A DNA stretch of 64,000 nt from Plantibacter sp. VKM Ac-2880 (GCF_015351235.1 NZ_JADKSJ010000001.1:1505668-1569667), one strand, 5' to 3'; numbered from the stretch's first letter, positions 1 to 9,479 are shown. A program made the numbers and translations. The notes: a model not told the origin generated them from the letters alone.

Positions 1-2
1 GC

Positions 3-122
3 GCTCGTACGCTGACGTCCATCCCGGCCGGTCCACGGCCCCTCGACGAGCGGATGGAGCGACCCGTGTCCAGCAGCGCACACCAGACGACCGCCAGCGA
101 CCGCTCGATGGGCGCGCGCTGA
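3..122 (+). CDS. Partial C-terminal end of an upstream ORF
   Basis: An open frame runs in from the left edge for 39 codons and stops with a TGA whose last base is the A of the next gene's ATG (TGATG overlap). The visible tail is Ser/Thr/Arg-rich and ends in MGAR; I recognise no domain. The one-base stop/start overlap suggests translational coupling to the lyase-like gene, which is the main reason for calling it. It could also be a chance open frame in GC-rich DNA. Confidence 0.35.
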   Translation, partial: ARTLTSIPAGPRPLDERMERPVSSSAHQTTASDRSMGAR

Positions 123-1570
123 TGGGAGCGCCGGTGGTGTTCGGGACCGGTCCGATCTCGGTCGACGACCTCGTGGCCGTGTCCCGCGACGACGCGATCG
201 TGGTCCTCGACACGGCGGCGCTCGACCGCATCGGCGCGGGCCGGGCCATCGTCGACCGGCAGACGACGGCGGTCGGAGTCGATGCTCCGGCTCCACGCAC
301 GGCGACGCTCGACGCGTCGGCGGTGGAGGAGCGCGTCGTCCACGATCGACGTGGTGGCATCGGTCTCCCGCTCTCGGTGGACCGTGCTCGAGCGGTGATC
401 GCCGCTCGGCTCGCCGGATGGACCCGTGGCGCATCCGGGATCCGCCTCGAGACCGCCGTGTTCGTCGCCGAGCTCCTCAACCGTGGGGTGACCCCGGTGA
501 TCCCCTCCGTCGGGTCCCTCGGCGACGGCGACCAGACCCACCTGGCGTCCGTCGCGACGCTCGTGCTCGGACAGGGGGAGGCGGTCCTCGCGGGCGAGCG
601 GCTCTCCGCCCGGGTCGCCCTGTCGCGGGTCGGGCTCGCACCGCTCGACCTCGCTGCGCATGAGGGGCAGGCGTTCGTCCACCACAACGCCTACTCCCTC
701 GGCGTCGGCGCGCTCGCACTCCACCGGCTCGGTGCGCTCAGTCGGCTGGCGGACACCACGAGTGCACTCTCGTCACGGGCCGGTGTGCGATCCGGGCTCG
801 GCGGGCGAGGGCCGGTCTTCGACGCGACGGTCCTCGCCGGCAGCCCGTCGGCGGGCACCCGGGCGAGCGGGGAACGGATCTCCGAGCTGTTGGCGACGCC
901 GGTCCGCCCGGAGGGCGCGCGTGGTGAACGGGACCCGGACGGACTTCGGCTCCGCGCGACCCCGCAGATCAACGGTGCCCTCGCCGACGAGGTCACCGCG
1001 GCCGTCCTGCTCGTCGAAGCGACGCTCGGCACGGCCTCGGAGGATCCACTCGTCGATCAGGCGTCGGGTGTCCTGCGGACCGGCGGACTGCTGCACGGAG
1101 CGGCGCTCGCCCGCGCTTTCGACGGGCTCCGCGCGGCGATCGCGCAGACCGCCGCTGCCGCCGAGCGACGGCTCGGACGTATCGACGGAGGCGGGGCCGA
1201 CCGCCGGGAAACCGGATCCGGGCTCGTCCCCGGCCTCCTCGGTCAGTCGGCCGCGGACCTCGTCGCCGAGCTCCGCGTGCTCGCGACCCCGGTCGTCGCC
1301 GCCGGCCCGTCCGACGAGGCCGCGGACGACCCTGCCTCCTTCGCCGGGACCTCCCTCCGACTGCTGGAACGCTCGACAGCCCTCCTCGCGGACGTGTTGG
1401 CGCTCGAGGCGGTCGTCGCAGCTGACGCGCTCGGTCCGGCGGAGCACGACGAATGGTCGGTCGGGTTCTCGGTCGCCCATGCCGGCCTCCGGTCGGTGAT
1501 CGAGCAGGAACTGCACGGTCAGCAGCTCGTGACGGCAGCGCTCACCGCCCTGGGCGTCGACCGATCCTGA
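122..1570 (+). CDS. Aromatic amino acid/histidine ammonia-lyase homologue lacking MIO and catalytic motifs
   Basis: 482 residues with the overall pattern of the HAL/PAL fold: a GIRLET-like helix, PSVG...GD, the LALSRVGLAPLDLAAHEG segment equivalent to HAL's ALAVAGLEPL...KEG, then RATPQINGAL (HAL RCQPQVMGA) and SEDPLV. However, the Ala-Ser-Gly triad that cyclises into the MIO cofactor is replaced by Ser-Leu-Gly (VGSLGDGD), the N-terminal YGxNTGFG tyrosine loop is absent, and the C-terminal NQEDHVS-like segment is missing. Homology to HAL is clear from the order of motifs, but ordinary lyase chemistry is unlikely. It may be a pseudoenzyme, a binding protein or an enzyme with different chemistry. 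It starts by overlapping the preceding stop and lies upstream of an osmolyte importer on the same strand. Confidence 0.75.
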   Translation: MGAPVVFGTGPISVDDLVAVSRDDAIVVLDTAALDRIGAGRAIVDRQTTAVGVDAPAPRTATLDASAVEERVVHDRRGGIGLPLSVDRARAVIAARLAGWTRGASGIRLETAVFVAELLNRGVTPVIPSVGSLGDGDQTHLASVATLVLGQGEAVLAGERLSARVALSRVGLAPLDLAAHEGQAFVHHNAYSLGVGALALHRLGALSRLADTTSALSSRAGVRSGLGGRGPVFDATVLAGSPSAGTRASGERISELLATPVRPEGARGERDPDGLRLRATPQINGALADEVTAAVLLVEATLGTASEDPLVDQASGVLRTGGLLHGAALARAFDGLRAAIAQTAAAAERRLGRIDGGGADRRETGSGLVPGLLGQSAADLVAELRVLATPVVAAGPSDEAADDPASFAGTSLRLLERSTALLADVLALEAVVAADALGPAEHDEWSVGFSVAHAGLRSVIEQELHGQQLVTAALTALGVDRS

Positions 1571-1571
1571 G

Positions 1572-1608
1572 GACGGCGGCCTACCGGTGCCGGTGCGAGC
1601 CCGCCGTC
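1572..1608 (+). terminator. Stem-loop after the lyase-like gene
   Basis: GACGGCGG (1572-1579) pairs with CCGCCGTC (1601-1608), directly after the stop codon of the lyase homologue. There is no T-run, as is common for actinobacterial terminators. It separates this gene from the importer operon. Confidence 0.5.
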
Positions 1609-1619
1609 GCATGCCATGT

Positions 1620-1629
1620 ATGTCGACAT
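1620..1629. promoter_or_regulatory. Small palindrome upstream of the Opu operon
   Basis: Perfect 10-bp palindrome ATGTCGACAT, about 150 bp before the ATPase start, followed by a second TGTCGA. The rest of the 208-bp gap shows nothing else clear. It is a possible operator for an osmotic or MarR/GbsR-type regulator, but a palindrome this short can occur by chance. Confidence 0.2.
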
Positions 1630-1778
1630 GTGTCGAGGGGGTGAGCGATGTCAGTGGCCTCCGGTAGGTTCGGATGCACCGACGGCGAGACGTCCAGCGA
1701 GCCACCGACCTCGGCGGCGCAGCCTCGTCGGACGAGAGCTGCCACGCCCGTCGTGCAGAGAAGAGGCATCGGTCCAGC

Positions 1779-2648
1779 ATGATCTCCTTCGAACACGTCA
1801 GCAAGCGCTTCGATGACGGCACGCTCGCGGTCGACGACTTCTCCCTCACGATCCCGTCGCGGTCCACCACGGTCTTCGTCGGCTCCTCCGGCTGCGGCAA
1901 GACCACCCTGTTGCGGATGATCAACCGCATGGTCGATCCGAGCGAGGGCCGCATCGTCATCGACGACGAGGTCGTCTCGGCCGTCGACCCCGTCCGCCTG
2001 CGGCGCCGCATCGGGTACGTCATGCAGAACTCCGGCCTGCTCCCGCACCGGACGGTCATCGACAACGTGGCCACCGTCCCGCTCCTCACCGGCGTCCCGA
2101 AGAAGCAGGCGCGGGCGGACGCCCTCACGCTGCTCGACACCGTCGGCCTCGACCGCTCGCTCGCCGACCGTTACCCGAGCCAGCTGTCCGGCGGGCAACA
2201 GCAGCGCGTCGGGGTCGCCCGAGGCCTCGCCATCGACCCGAACATCCTCCTGATGGACGAACCGTTCGGCGCCGTCGACCCGCTCGTGCGGGCCGAACTC
2301 CAGCGGGAGCTGCTCCGCCTGCAGCGCGACATCGCCAAGACGATCGTGTTCGTCACCCACGACATCGACGAGGCGTTCCTCCTCGGCGATCAGGTCGTCA
2401 TCCTGCAGAAGGGTGGTCACATCGCCCAGGTGGGCTCACCGGCGGAGATCGTCGCGGAGCCGGCGAACGACTTCGTCGCCCAGTTCATCGGTGCCGACCG
2501 CGGCCAGCGCACCCTGCACGTCGAGCGGGTGGGCGGACGGGACGTCGTCGTCGACGAGTCCGGGCGTCCAGCGGGCGTCCTCGGAGACCGTCGCGATCCC
2601 GGAGAGCCACAGGGCACGACACCGGCCGAGGGCGGCGCGTCCAGATGA
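1779..2648 (+). CDS. opuCA: Osmoprotectant (glycine betaine/carnitine/choline) ABC transporter ATP-binding protein
   Basis: 289 residues; the ATPase that powers quaternary-amine osmoprotectant uptake by an OpuC/OpuB-type importer. Walker A GSSGCGKTT, signature LSGGQQQRVG, Walker B ILLMDEPFGAVD and the switch histidine in VTHDIDEAF are all present. The C-terminus is short and lacks the tandem CBS domains of full OpuCA/ProV, so direct ionic-strength sensing through CBS is unlikely. An upstream in-frame ATG at 1674 exists, but homology begins at 1779 (MISFEHVSKRF), with an AGAAGAGG ribosome site nearby. The stop overlaps the next start by four bases (ATGA), opening an ATPase-permease-permease-binding-protein operon. 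Confidence 0.93.
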   Translation: MISFEHVSKRFDDGTLAVDDFSLTIPSRSTTVFVGSSGCGKTTLLRMINRMVDPSEGRIVIDDEVVSAVDPVRLRRRIGYVMQNSGLLPHRTVIDNVATVPLLTGVPKKQARADALTLLDTVGLDRSLADRYPSQLSGGQQQRVGVARGLAIDPNILLMDEPFGAVDPLVRAELQRELLRLQRDIAKTIVFVTHDIDEAFLLGDQVVILQKGGHIAQVGSPAEIVAEPANDFVAQFIGADRGQRTLHVERVGGRDVVVDESGRPAGVLGDRRDPGEPQGTTPAEGGASR

Positions 2649-3355
2649 ACTGGGTCGTCGCGAACTGGAGCATGATCTGGGAGCTCGTGCTCACCCATGT
2701 GCAGCTGAGCCTCCCGCCGATCATCCTCGGGTTCCTCATCTCGCTACCGCTCGGCTGGCTCGCCCACCGGTACCGGTGGTCGCGTGGGGTCCTGCTCACG
2801 GTGAGCGGCATCCTCTACGCGATCCCGTCGCTGCCGCTCTTCGTCCTCATGCCCTCCCTGATCGGGACGAAGATCCTCGACCCGGCGAACGTCGTCATCG
2901 CCCTCACCATCTACGCCGTGGCGCTCCTCGTGCGGACGATCGCCGACGCGCTCGACGCCGTCGACGCCGGCGTACGGCAGTCGGCGCAGGCCGTCGGGTT
3001 CTCGACCGGCCAACGCTTCTGGCGGGTCGAGTTCCCGCTCGCCGGTCCGCTCATGCTCGCGGGCATCCGGGTGGTCTCGGCCAGCACCATCAGCCTGTTG
3101 AGCGTCGGTGCCCTCATCGGGGTCACGAACCTCGGCTACCTGTTCACCGACGGCTACAACCGCCAGTTCCCGATCGAGATCCTCACCGGTATCGTCGGGA
3201 CGGTCGTCATCGCGATCGTGTTCGACGTCCTGCTCGTCCTCCTGGGGCGCCTGCTCATGCCCTGGACGCGCATCAGCTCGAAGGGGGCGATCCGCCGACG
3301 TCGTGCCGCCACCGAGGCCCACGAGTTGGCGACCACCGGGGGAGGAGTCGCATGA
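2645..3355 (+). CDS. opuCB: Osmoprotectant ABC transporter permease
   Basis: 236 residues, hydrophobic, with five to six predicted membrane helices and the BPD_transp_1 coupling segment (DAVDAGVRQSAQAVGFSTGQRFWRVEFPLAGPLMLAGIR in shortened form around residues 105-145). It forms the membrane channel with the second permease and is energised by the upstream ATPase. It overlaps the ATPase stop by ATGA, and its own stop overlaps the next permease ATG. The OpuCB/OpuBB assignment rests on family pattern and on the two-permease, one-binding-protein operon. Confidence 0.9.
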   Translation: MNWVVANWSMIWELVLTHVQLSLPPIILGFLISLPLGWLAHRYRWSRGVLLTVSGILYAIPSLPLFVLMPSLIGTKILDPANVVIALTIYAVALLVRTIADALDAVDAGVRQSAQAVGFSTGQRFWRVEFPLAGPLMLAGIRVVSASTISLLSVGALIGVTNLGYLFTDGYNRQFPIEILTGIVGTVVIAIVFDVLLVLLGRLLMPWTRISSKGAIRRRRAATEAHELATTGGGVA

Positions 3356-4158
3356 TCAACTTCCTCGCCGCGTTCGCGTGGATCTTCGACCCGGAGCACT
3401 GGGAGGGTCCTGGTGGCATCCCCGTCAGAGTGCTCCAGCACCTCGGCGTGACCGGCCTCACCGTCCTGATCGCCTGCCTCATCGCGATCCCGCTCGGGCT
3501 CCTCATCGGGCACACGGGCAAGGGGCGCGAGCTCGCGGTCGTGATCACCGGGTCGCTCCGAGCGCTCCCGACCCTCGGCCTGCTCTCGCTCCTGGCACTC
3601 ATCACGCTCGGCTGGGGCTTCTCGAGCACGAGCCTCGTGCCCGCGATCACGGCGCTCGTCGTGTTGGCCGTCCCGCCGGTCCTCGCCGGCGCGTACGGCG
3701 GCGTCGAGGCGATCGACCGGCAGACCGTCGACGCCGCTCGTGCCGTCGGCATGAACGAGTGGCAGATCCTCGGGAAGGTGGAGATCCCGCTGGCACTGCC
3801 GCTCATGATCGGCGGTGTCCGCTCGGCGGTCCTCCAGACGATCGCGACCGCGACGGTCGTGGCCTTCCTCACCAACGGCCCCGGGCTCGGCCGGTACATC
3901 CTCGACGGCCTGCCGGTGCGCGACTACGCGCAGATGCTCGCCGGGTCGATCATCATCATCGTGCTCGCCCTGCTGCTGGAGGGCGTCTTCTCACTCCTCC
4001 AGCGAGCGGTCGTCCCGCGCGGCGTCCAGGCGACCCAGGCCCGCGTCGACGAGACCCGCGCGCACGGCGGCGGGGTCGACGACCGATCGGCGTCACCGGA
4101 CCCCGCGCTCGCCGTGGCGGAGACGAAGATGCAGACCGCAGCGCACCGAATCGAGTAG
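3352..4158 (+). CDS. opuCD: Second osmoprotectant ABC transporter permease
   Basis: 268 residues beginning MINFLAAFAWIF. Multiple hydrophobic helices carry the permease EAA-type loop (AIDRQTVDAARAVGMNEWQIL, about residues 120-140). A polar C-terminal tail of about 40 residues follows the last helix. The ATG overlaps the previous stop (ATGA at 3352-3355), so the start is well fixed although the frame is open much further upstream. It works with the other permease, ATPase and lipoprotein encoded in the same operon. Confidence 0.9.
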   Translation: MINFLAAFAWIFDPEHWEGPGGIPVRVLQHLGVTGLTVLIACLIAIPLGLLIGHTGKGRELAVVITGSLRALPTLGLLSLLALITLGWGFSSTSLVPAITALVVLAVPPVLAGAYGGVEAIDRQTVDAARAVGMNEWQILGKVEIPLALPLMIGGVRSAVLQTIATATVVAFLTNGPGLGRYILDGLPVRDYAQMLAGSIIIIVLALLLEGVFSLLQRAVVPRGVQATQARVDETRAHGGGVDDRSASPDPALAVAETKMQTAAHRIE

Positions 4159-4249
4159 CGCTCCGAACCCTCTCGGGCGCCAGCATCGCCCGAGGCACCA
4201 TCCCGCACAACGGCACCACCGTTCTCGTCCATCACAGATAGGAAACCTC

Positions 4250-5185
4250 ATGTTCACCATTCGACAGGGTCGACGCCTCGCCGTCGGCATCGCGGCGACC
4301 GCCGCAGCGGCACTCGCCCTCAGCGCCTGCTCCGCAGGCGACCCGACCGCGGGCGAGACCGCCGCCTCCGACACCATCACCGTCGGTTCCGCCGGGTTCC
4401 CCGAGTCCGAGATCATCGCGCAGATCTACATCCAGGCGCTCGAGGCGAACGACATCAAGACCGCCGAGTCACTCAACATCGGCGCCCGCGACGTCTACAT
4501 CGCCGCCCTCGAAGACGGGTCCATCGACCTCGTCCCCGACTACAGCGGCAACCTGCTGCAGTTCTTCGACGACTCGGCGACGGCCAAGTCGAGCGACGAG
4601 GTCTACTCGGCGCTCCAGGAGGCGACTCCCAAGGGCTACGAGGTGCTCGACCAGTCGAAGGCCGAGGACAAGGACTCCTACAACGTCACCAAAGAGTTCA
4701 GCGAGGCGAACAACGTCACGAGCCTCGCCGACCTCGCGTCCCTCACCGTCCCGCTGGCCATCGGCGGGGCTCCTGAGCTCGCCGAGCGCCCGTACGGACC
4801 GAAGGGCCTGACCGAGGTCTACGGTGTCCCGGCCGACAAGCTCACCTTCGTGCCGATCAGCGACGGCGGCGGCGCGCAGACCACCGCGGCCCTCCTCGAC
4901 GGCACGGTCCAGATGGCCGACATCTACACGACCACCCCGTCGATCGCCGAGAACGACTTCGTCACGCTGGAGGACCCGGAGAACCTGATCCTCCCGCAGA
5001 ACGTCCTTCCGCTGATCAACTCGGACAAGGCCAGCGACAAGGTCAAGGAGGTGCTCAACGCCGTGTCGGCGGAGCTCACCACCGAAGACCTCATCGAGCT
5101 CAACGCCCGCAACCAGGGCGACGAGAAGGCGGCACCGAAGACCCTCGCTGCCGACTGGCTCAAGGACAAGAAGCTCTTCAACTAA
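4250..5185 (+). CDS. opuCC: Osmoprotectant ABC transporter substrate-binding lipoprotein
   Basis: 311 residues with an N-terminal lipoprotein signal: basic start, alanine-rich core and lipobox LSAC (Cys about residue 24), then an acidic/Ser/Thr linker. The mature part matches the OpuAC/QAT family: ITVGSAGFPESEIIAQIY at its start, VPDYSGNLLQFF, and a C-terminal helix ending in DWLKDKKLF. It captures betaine, choline or carnitine outside the membrane and delivers it to the permease pair. The ATG is 91 bp after the permease stop, preceded by GGAAACC. The spacing allows higher expression of the binding protein, but no separate promoter is obvious. Confidence 0.92.
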   Translation: MFTIRQGRRLAVGIAATAAAALALSACSAGDPTAGETAASDTITVGSAGFPESEIIAQIYIQALEANDIKTAESLNIGARDVYIAALEDGSIDLVPDYSGNLLQFFDDSATAKSSDEVYSALQEATPKGYEVLDQSKAEDKDSYNVTKEFSEANNVTSLADLASLTVPLAIGGAPELAERPYGPKGLTEVYGVPADKLTFVPISDGGGAQTTAALLDGTVQMADIYTTTPSIAENDFVTLEDPENLILPQNVLPLINSDKASDKVKEVLNAVSAELTTEDLIELNARNQGDEKAAPKTLAADWLKDKKLFN

Positions 5186-5199
5186 CACGGCACCACCTC

Positions 5200-5233
5200 G
5201 ATGGCGTCGCCCAGTCCGCCGGGCGGCGCCATC
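5200..5233 (+). terminator. Stem-loop terminator after the Opu operon
   Basis: GATGGCG-CGCCC (from 5200) pairs with GGGCG-CGCCATC (to 5233) around an eight-base loop, with one mismatch on each side. It lies 15 bp after the lipoprotein stop. No T-tract follows. Confidence 0.65.
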
Positions 5234-5303
5234 GCGCTGTTCGCGGTGAGCGCATCCGGGCCAGGCGGGATGTCCAGGGGGTCTGTGTGACGCTGGGAGT
5301 TGG

Positions 5304-5309
5304 TACCGT
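5304..5309 (+). promoter_or_regulatory. -10 box TACCGT, leaderless arrangement
   Basis: TACCGT ends six bases before the ATG of the DUF1684 gene, so a transcript would begin at or beside the start codon. No Shine-Dalgarno sequence precedes the ATG. Confidence 0.45.
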
Positions 5310-5315
5310 CGGGGT

Positions 5316-6095
5316 ATGAGTTCCGAGACCCCCGCCGAGTTCATCGCGTCCTGGACCGCCTGGCACACCGCCCGCGAGCGTTCGGTGCGCGCGCCGCACG
5401 GGATCGCCGCGCTGCGCTTCACGCACTGGCTGACCGAGGAGGCGACGCCTCTGGAAGGCGCTCCGGGCACCTGGCGTGCCGACGACACCGGCATCGTGGG
5501 CGAACGGCTCACCGGCACGGGCCTCACGACGCCGAGCGGCGCGCAGATCATGACCGACCGCGTCGAGCTCGTCCACGGCGAGGAACTGCACTTCGGCGAC
5601 GTCCTCTTGCGCGGCATGGAGCGTGACGGCGCGTACGCGCTCAGGGTCCTCGATCCCGAGGCTCCGACGCGCACCGCGCTGTCCGGGATCAGCGCCTTCG
5701 CGCCGGACGTCTCGTGGATCAGGCCCGCCCGATTCGTGCCCTCGCCGGGGGTGACGGTGGAGACCGAGTCGATCGACGGCCACGTCACGACCGAGACGCC
5801 GGTGGGCCGGGTCGAGTTCACCCTCGGCGACGAAGCCGTGTCCCTGACCGTCACGGGCGGCCCGAACGGGCTCTGGGCGGTGTTCTCCGACGGCACGAGC
5901 GGCGACGAGACCTACCGGTTCCGGTTCATCAGCATGCCGGCGCCCACCGCCGACGGACACGTCCTCGTGGACTTCAACCGCGCCTACCTGCCGCCGTGCG
6001 CGTTCAGCGACCACTACGTGTGCCCGCTGCCAGCCCCGAACAACCGGCTCCGCTCCCGCATCACAGCGGGCGAGCAGCTGCCACTCGGTCTCTAG
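5316..6095 (+). CDS. DUF1684 domain protein
   Basis: 259 residues, cytosolic in appearance. It matches the DUF1684 pattern: an N-terminal helix (WTAWHTARERSVRAPHG), WRADDTGI, a central GRVEFTL beta segment, and the diagnostic C-terminal block DFNRAYLPPCAFSDHYVCPLPAPNNRL with two conserved cysteines. The family has no established biochemical role that I can cite. It is probably a single gene with its own leaderless promoter and lies 21 bp before the YyaL-like gene, so the two may be co-transcribed. Confidence 0.85.
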   Translation: MSSETPAEFIASWTAWHTARERSVRAPHGIAALRFTHWLTEEATPLEGAPGTWRADDTGIVGERLTGTGLTTPSGAQIMTDRVELVHGEELHFGDVLLRGMERDGAYALRVLDPEAPTRTALSGISAFAPDVSWIRPARFVPSPGVTVETESIDGHVTTETPVGRVEFTLGDEAVSLTVTGGPNGLWAVFSDGTSGDETYRFRFISMPAPTADGHVLVDFNRAYLPPCAFSDHYVCPLPAPNNRLRSRITAGEQLPLGL

Positions 6096-6116
6096 GCCCG
6101 GGGCGACGGACCCGAC

Positions 6117-8045
6117 ATGACGAACCGGCTCGCCGGGGCGATGAGCCCCTACCTCCGCTCCCACGCCGAGCAGCCGGTCGACTGGCACCCCTGGGGGCCG
6201 GAGGCCTTCGAGGAGGCCGCCCGTCGTGACGTCCCCCTGCTGGTGTCGATCGGCTACTCGACCTGTCACTGGTGCCATGTCATGGCGAGGGAGTCCTTCG
6301 CGGACGAGCACATCGCGGAGCTGCTCCGCCGTGACTTCGTGGCCGTCAAGGTCGATCGGGAGGAGCATCCCGACGTCGACGCGAGCTACCTCGCGGCGGC
6401 CGGTGCGTTCACCCGGGAGCTCGGCTGGCCGTTGAACGTCTTCGTGACACCTCGTGGGCACGTGTTCCATGCCGGGACCTATTCGCCGCCGGTGCCGCTC
6501 CGGGGTCACCCGTCGTTCCCGCAGGTGCTCGAGGCGGTCCGGGTGGCGTGGACGGAACGCCGGGAGGACGTCGTCGCCAGCGCCGACGGCCTCGCTCGCG
6601 CGATCGCCGAGGCGATGACCGCCCCGGAGGACGCGTCCGTGCCGGGGCCCGGAGACCTCGACGCCGCGGTCGCGATCCTCGAGGGCCTCGAGGACCCCGA
6701 GTCGGGCGGATTCGGCACCGCGCCGAAGTTCCCGATGGCGCCGGTGTTCGACGTCCTGCTCACGCCGCGCGAGGGGGAGGCTGCTCGCCGTGGTGTCGAT
6801 CTCGCGCAGCGCACGCTCCGGACGATGGGGGCGTCGGCGCTCCGCGACCCGGTCGAGGGCGGGTTCTTCCGGTACGCGGTCAACCGCGACTGGACCGAGC
6901 CGCACTACGAACGCATGTTGACGGACAACGCGCTCCTGCTCACCGCCTACGCGCGGGCTTGGGCGGAGCGTCCGAGCCCGTGGGCCGCCACCGTCGCGAC
7001 CGGGACCGCCGACTTCCTCATCGACACCCTCCAGCAGCCGAGCGGCGGCTTCGGGTCCGCCCAGGACTCGGAGAGCATCGTCGACGGCGTCCGGTCCGAG
7101 GGTGGCTACTACCGTCGTGACGTGCACGGCCGAGCGACGCTCGTTCCGCCCGCGGTCGACCGCAAGGTGCTGTCGGGGTGGAACGGACTCGCCATCGGTG
7201 CGTTGGCCGAGGCGTCGACGGTCCTCGACCGCCCGGAGTGGCTCGAGGCCGCCCGGTGGGCGGCCGACGCGGTCATCGAGAACCACCTCCTTCCGGACGG
7301 CACCCTCGCCCGCGCGTCGCTCGACGAGCAGCGCTCGGGAGCGGCGGCTGCCCTCGAGGACTACGGGATGCTCGCCACCGGGTTGGTGCGTCTCGCCCTC
7401 GCGACGGGTCAGGTGCGCTACGCGGAGCTCGCCAGGGACCTCGTCGAACGATGCCTCCCTGAGGGATCGTTCGACGAGGCGTCGGGCACCGGTGCGCCGA
7501 CCGCTGTGGCCGGGTTCGTCCTACCGGGTGGCGGAGATCCGGTGCTGGCCGCTCACGGCACCCGCGTGGACGGCGACCCGTCGGAGGGCGCCTACCCGTC
7601 GGGGATCTCCGCGCTCGGCCGGGCGTCGCTGCTGCTGTACCAGCTCTCGGCGGACGGGCGCTTCCGGGCGGCCGCTGAGAGCGCCGTGCGGTTCGCCGCT
7701 TCGGCGGCGCTGCGCGCACCGACCGCGTTCGGCGCGAGCCTCGGACTGGCCGCATCGCTCGCGGAACCGGCCTCGCAACTGGTCGTCGTCGCGCCGGATC
7801 ACGTCCGCGCCGACGAGAGCGAGGACCGGGTCACCGCCGCTCGGGCGATGCGTGACGCCGTCAGGACGCGGCGCGACGCGGTGGTGACGGTGGTCACCGA
7901 TCAGGAGGCAGCCGCCTGGGCTGCTGCGGGCTTCGGTCTCTTCGCCGAGCGGACGAGTCGGGACGGTCTGCCGACCGCCTACCTCTGCCACGACTTCGTG
8001 TGCCGCCTGCCCGTGACGGACGTGGCCGCACTCGACCCACGGTGA
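6117..8045 (+). CDS. YyaL/SSP411-type thioredoxin-like domain protein (DUF255)
   Basis: 642 residues. The N-terminal thioredoxin-like domain (about 1-165) carries the family hallmark [10 protein letters not shown] (Cys-x-x-Cys) and [15 protein letters not shown]. The rest resembles the alpha/alpha barrel fold of glycoside-hydrolase-like proteins, with [30 protein letters not shown] and [11 protein letters not shown]. The length is typical (about 600-690). Function is unproven in bacteria; a redox or sugar-related role is suggested by the two folds. No clear ribosome site precedes the ATG, which is 21 bp after the DUF1684 stop. It is convergent with serine deaminase. Confidence 0.88.
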   Translation: MTNRLAGAMSPYLRSHAEQPVDWHPWGPEAFEEAARRDVPLLVSIGYSTCHWCHVMARESFADEHIAELLRRDFVAVKVDREEHPDVDASYLAAAGAFTRELGWPLNVFVTPRGHVFHAGTYSPPVPLRGHPSFPQVLEAVRVAWTERREDVVASADGLARAIAEAMTAPEDASVPGPGDLDAAVAILEGLEDPESGGFGTAPKFPMAPVFDVLLTPREGEAARRGVDLAQRTLRTMGASALRDPVEGGFFRYAVNRDWTEPHYERMLTDNALLLTAYARAWAERPSPWAATVATGTADFLIDTLQQPSGGFGSAQDSESIVDGVRSEGGYYRRDVHGRATLVPPAVDRKVLSGWNGLAIGALAEASTVLDRPEWLEAARWAADAVIENHLLPDGTLARASLDEQRSGAAAALEDYGMLATGLVRLALATGQVRYAELARDLVERCLPEGSFDEASGTGAPTAVAGFVLPGGGDPVLAAHGTRVDGDPSEGAYPSGISALGRASLLLYQLSADGRFRAAAESAVRFAASAALRAPTAFGASLGLAASLAEPASQLVVVAPDHVRADESEDRVTAARAMRDAVRTRRDAVVTVVTDQEAAAWAAAGFGLFAERTSRDGLPTAYLCHDFVCRLPVTDVAALDPR

Positions 8046-8105
8046 TCGGGTCTCCCGCCGAACGACGCTGAGGCGCGCAGACTCGGCCGAGCCGGGCGGC
8101 GCGGC

Positions 8106-9479
8106 TCAGCACTCGATGACGTTGACCGCGAGGCCGCCTTCGCTGGTCTCCTTGTACTTCGTCGACATGTCGACGCCGGTCTGGCGCATCGTCTCGATCA
8201 CGGTGTCGAGGGAGACGAGGTGCGTCCCGTCGCCGTGCAGCGACAGCCTGGCCGCACTGACCGCCGTCGACGAGGCGATCGCGTTCCGCTCGATACACGG
8301 CACCTGGACGAGTCCGCCGACCGGGTCGCAGGTGAGACCGAGGTGGTGCTCCATCGCGATCTCCGCGGCGTTCTCGACCTGCCGTGGGGTGCCGCCGAGC
8401 ACGGCGCACAGGGCACCGGCCGCCATCGCGCACGCGGAGCCGACCTCAGCCTGACATCCGCCCTCCGCGCCGGAGATGGAGGCGTTCGCCTTGAACAGCG
8501 ACCCGATCGCGGTCGCCGTGAGCAGGTACCGGCGGATGCCGTCGAGCGACGCCCCGGGGACGAACCGCAGGTAGTAGCTGCCGACCGCCGGGATGATGCC
8601 AGCCGCCCCGTTCGTCGGGGCCGTCACCACCCGCCCGCCTGAGGCGTTCTGTTCGTTGACGGCGAGCGCGAAGGCGTGGAGCCACTCCGTCGGTAGCTCT
8701 CGGCCGCTCTCCGCCTCGGCCACGTCGAGTCGCTCGCGGACGGCACGAGCGCGACGCTTGACGCCGAGGCCGCCGGGCAAGGTGCCCGTGTCCGCGAGTC
8801 CCGCCGTGACGCACTCGTGCATGGCCGCCCAGATGGCGTCGAGGCCGGCATCGACCGCTTCCGGGGTGCGCATGGCCTCCTCGTTCCGCCTGGCGATCGC
8901 GTCGATCGGCAGTCCGCTTCGATCGCAGATGTCGATGAGCGACTCGGCGGTCCGGAACGGCATGGGGACGGGGTGCTGGGGGAGCGCGGACGCCGGGTCG
9001 TCGCCGTCGCGCCTGATGAAACCGCCGCCCACCGAGTAATAGGTCTCCGAGCGGACCGGTTCTTCACTCGTGCGGTCCCAGGCGGACAGGGTCAGGGCGT
9101 TCGGGTGGCCGGGGAGGCGTGTCCTCGGGACGAAGGAGACGTCGTCTCGGGAGAAGTCGACGGGCCTGACCCCGGCGAGGAGGAGGGTTGCGCCGTCGGG
9201 GTGGTCGATCCAGGCGTGGCGGACCTCGGCCGGGTCGCATCCCTCGGGAGTGAGGCCGCGGAGTCCGGCGACGACGGCGTCCGGTGTGCCGTGGCCGATG
9301 CCGGTCGAGCCGAGGGAGCCGAAGAGTGAGCACGTGACGCGGTCGACCCGCCCGAGCAGCCCGTCGCGCTCGAGACCGTGGACGAACGCGAGCGCGGCGC
9401 GCATGGGGCCGACGGTGTGCGAACTGGAGGGGCCGATGCCGATGGAGAAGAGGTCGAATGCGGACACGTATGCCGTCAC
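8106..9479 (-). CDS. sdaA: L-serine ammonia-lyase, iron-sulfur dependent
   Basis: 457 residues, single-chain L-serine deaminase converting L-serine to pyruvate and ammonia with a labile [4Fe-4S] cluster. Visible motifs are GPSSSHTVGPM near residue 16, NASGGRVVTAPTNGAAGIIP, GGCQAEVGSACAMAAG, and LTCDPVGGLVQVPCIERN, which supply the cluster cysteines. The GTG at 9479 is chosen because AAGGAGG lies eight bases upstream; the longer frame from 9515 begins before this ribosome site. The gene is divergent from the DrrA-type ATPase and convergent with the YyaL-like gene. Confidence 0.93.
   Translation of the reverse strand: MTAYVSAFDLFSIGIGPSSSHTVGPMRAALAFVHGLERDGLLGRVDRVTCSLFGSLGSTGIGHGTPDAVVAGLRGLTPEGCDPAEVRHAWIDHPDGATLLLAGVRPVDFSRDDVSFVPRTRLPGHPNALTLSAWDRTSEEPVRSETYYSVGGGFIRRDGDDPASALPQHPVPMPFRTAESLIDICDRSGLPIDAIARRNEEAMRTPEAVDAGLDAIWAAMHECVTAGLADTGTLPGGLGVKRRARAVRERLDVAEAESGRELPTEWLHAFALAVNEQNASGGRVVTAPTNGAAGIIPAVGSYYLRFVPGASLDGIRRYLLTATAIGSLFKANASISGAEGGCQAEVGSACAMAAGALCAVLGGTPRQVENAAEIAMEHHLGLTCDPVGGLVQVPCIERNAIASSTAVSAARLSLHGDGTHLVSLDTVIETMRQTGVDMSTKYKETSEGGLAVNVIEC

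Noticed and set aside
5178-7286. Minus-strand open frame of 702 codons opposite DUF1684 and the YyaL-like gene
   Set aside because: Shadow of two well-supported genes; Arg/Gly/Val-rich with no motifs.
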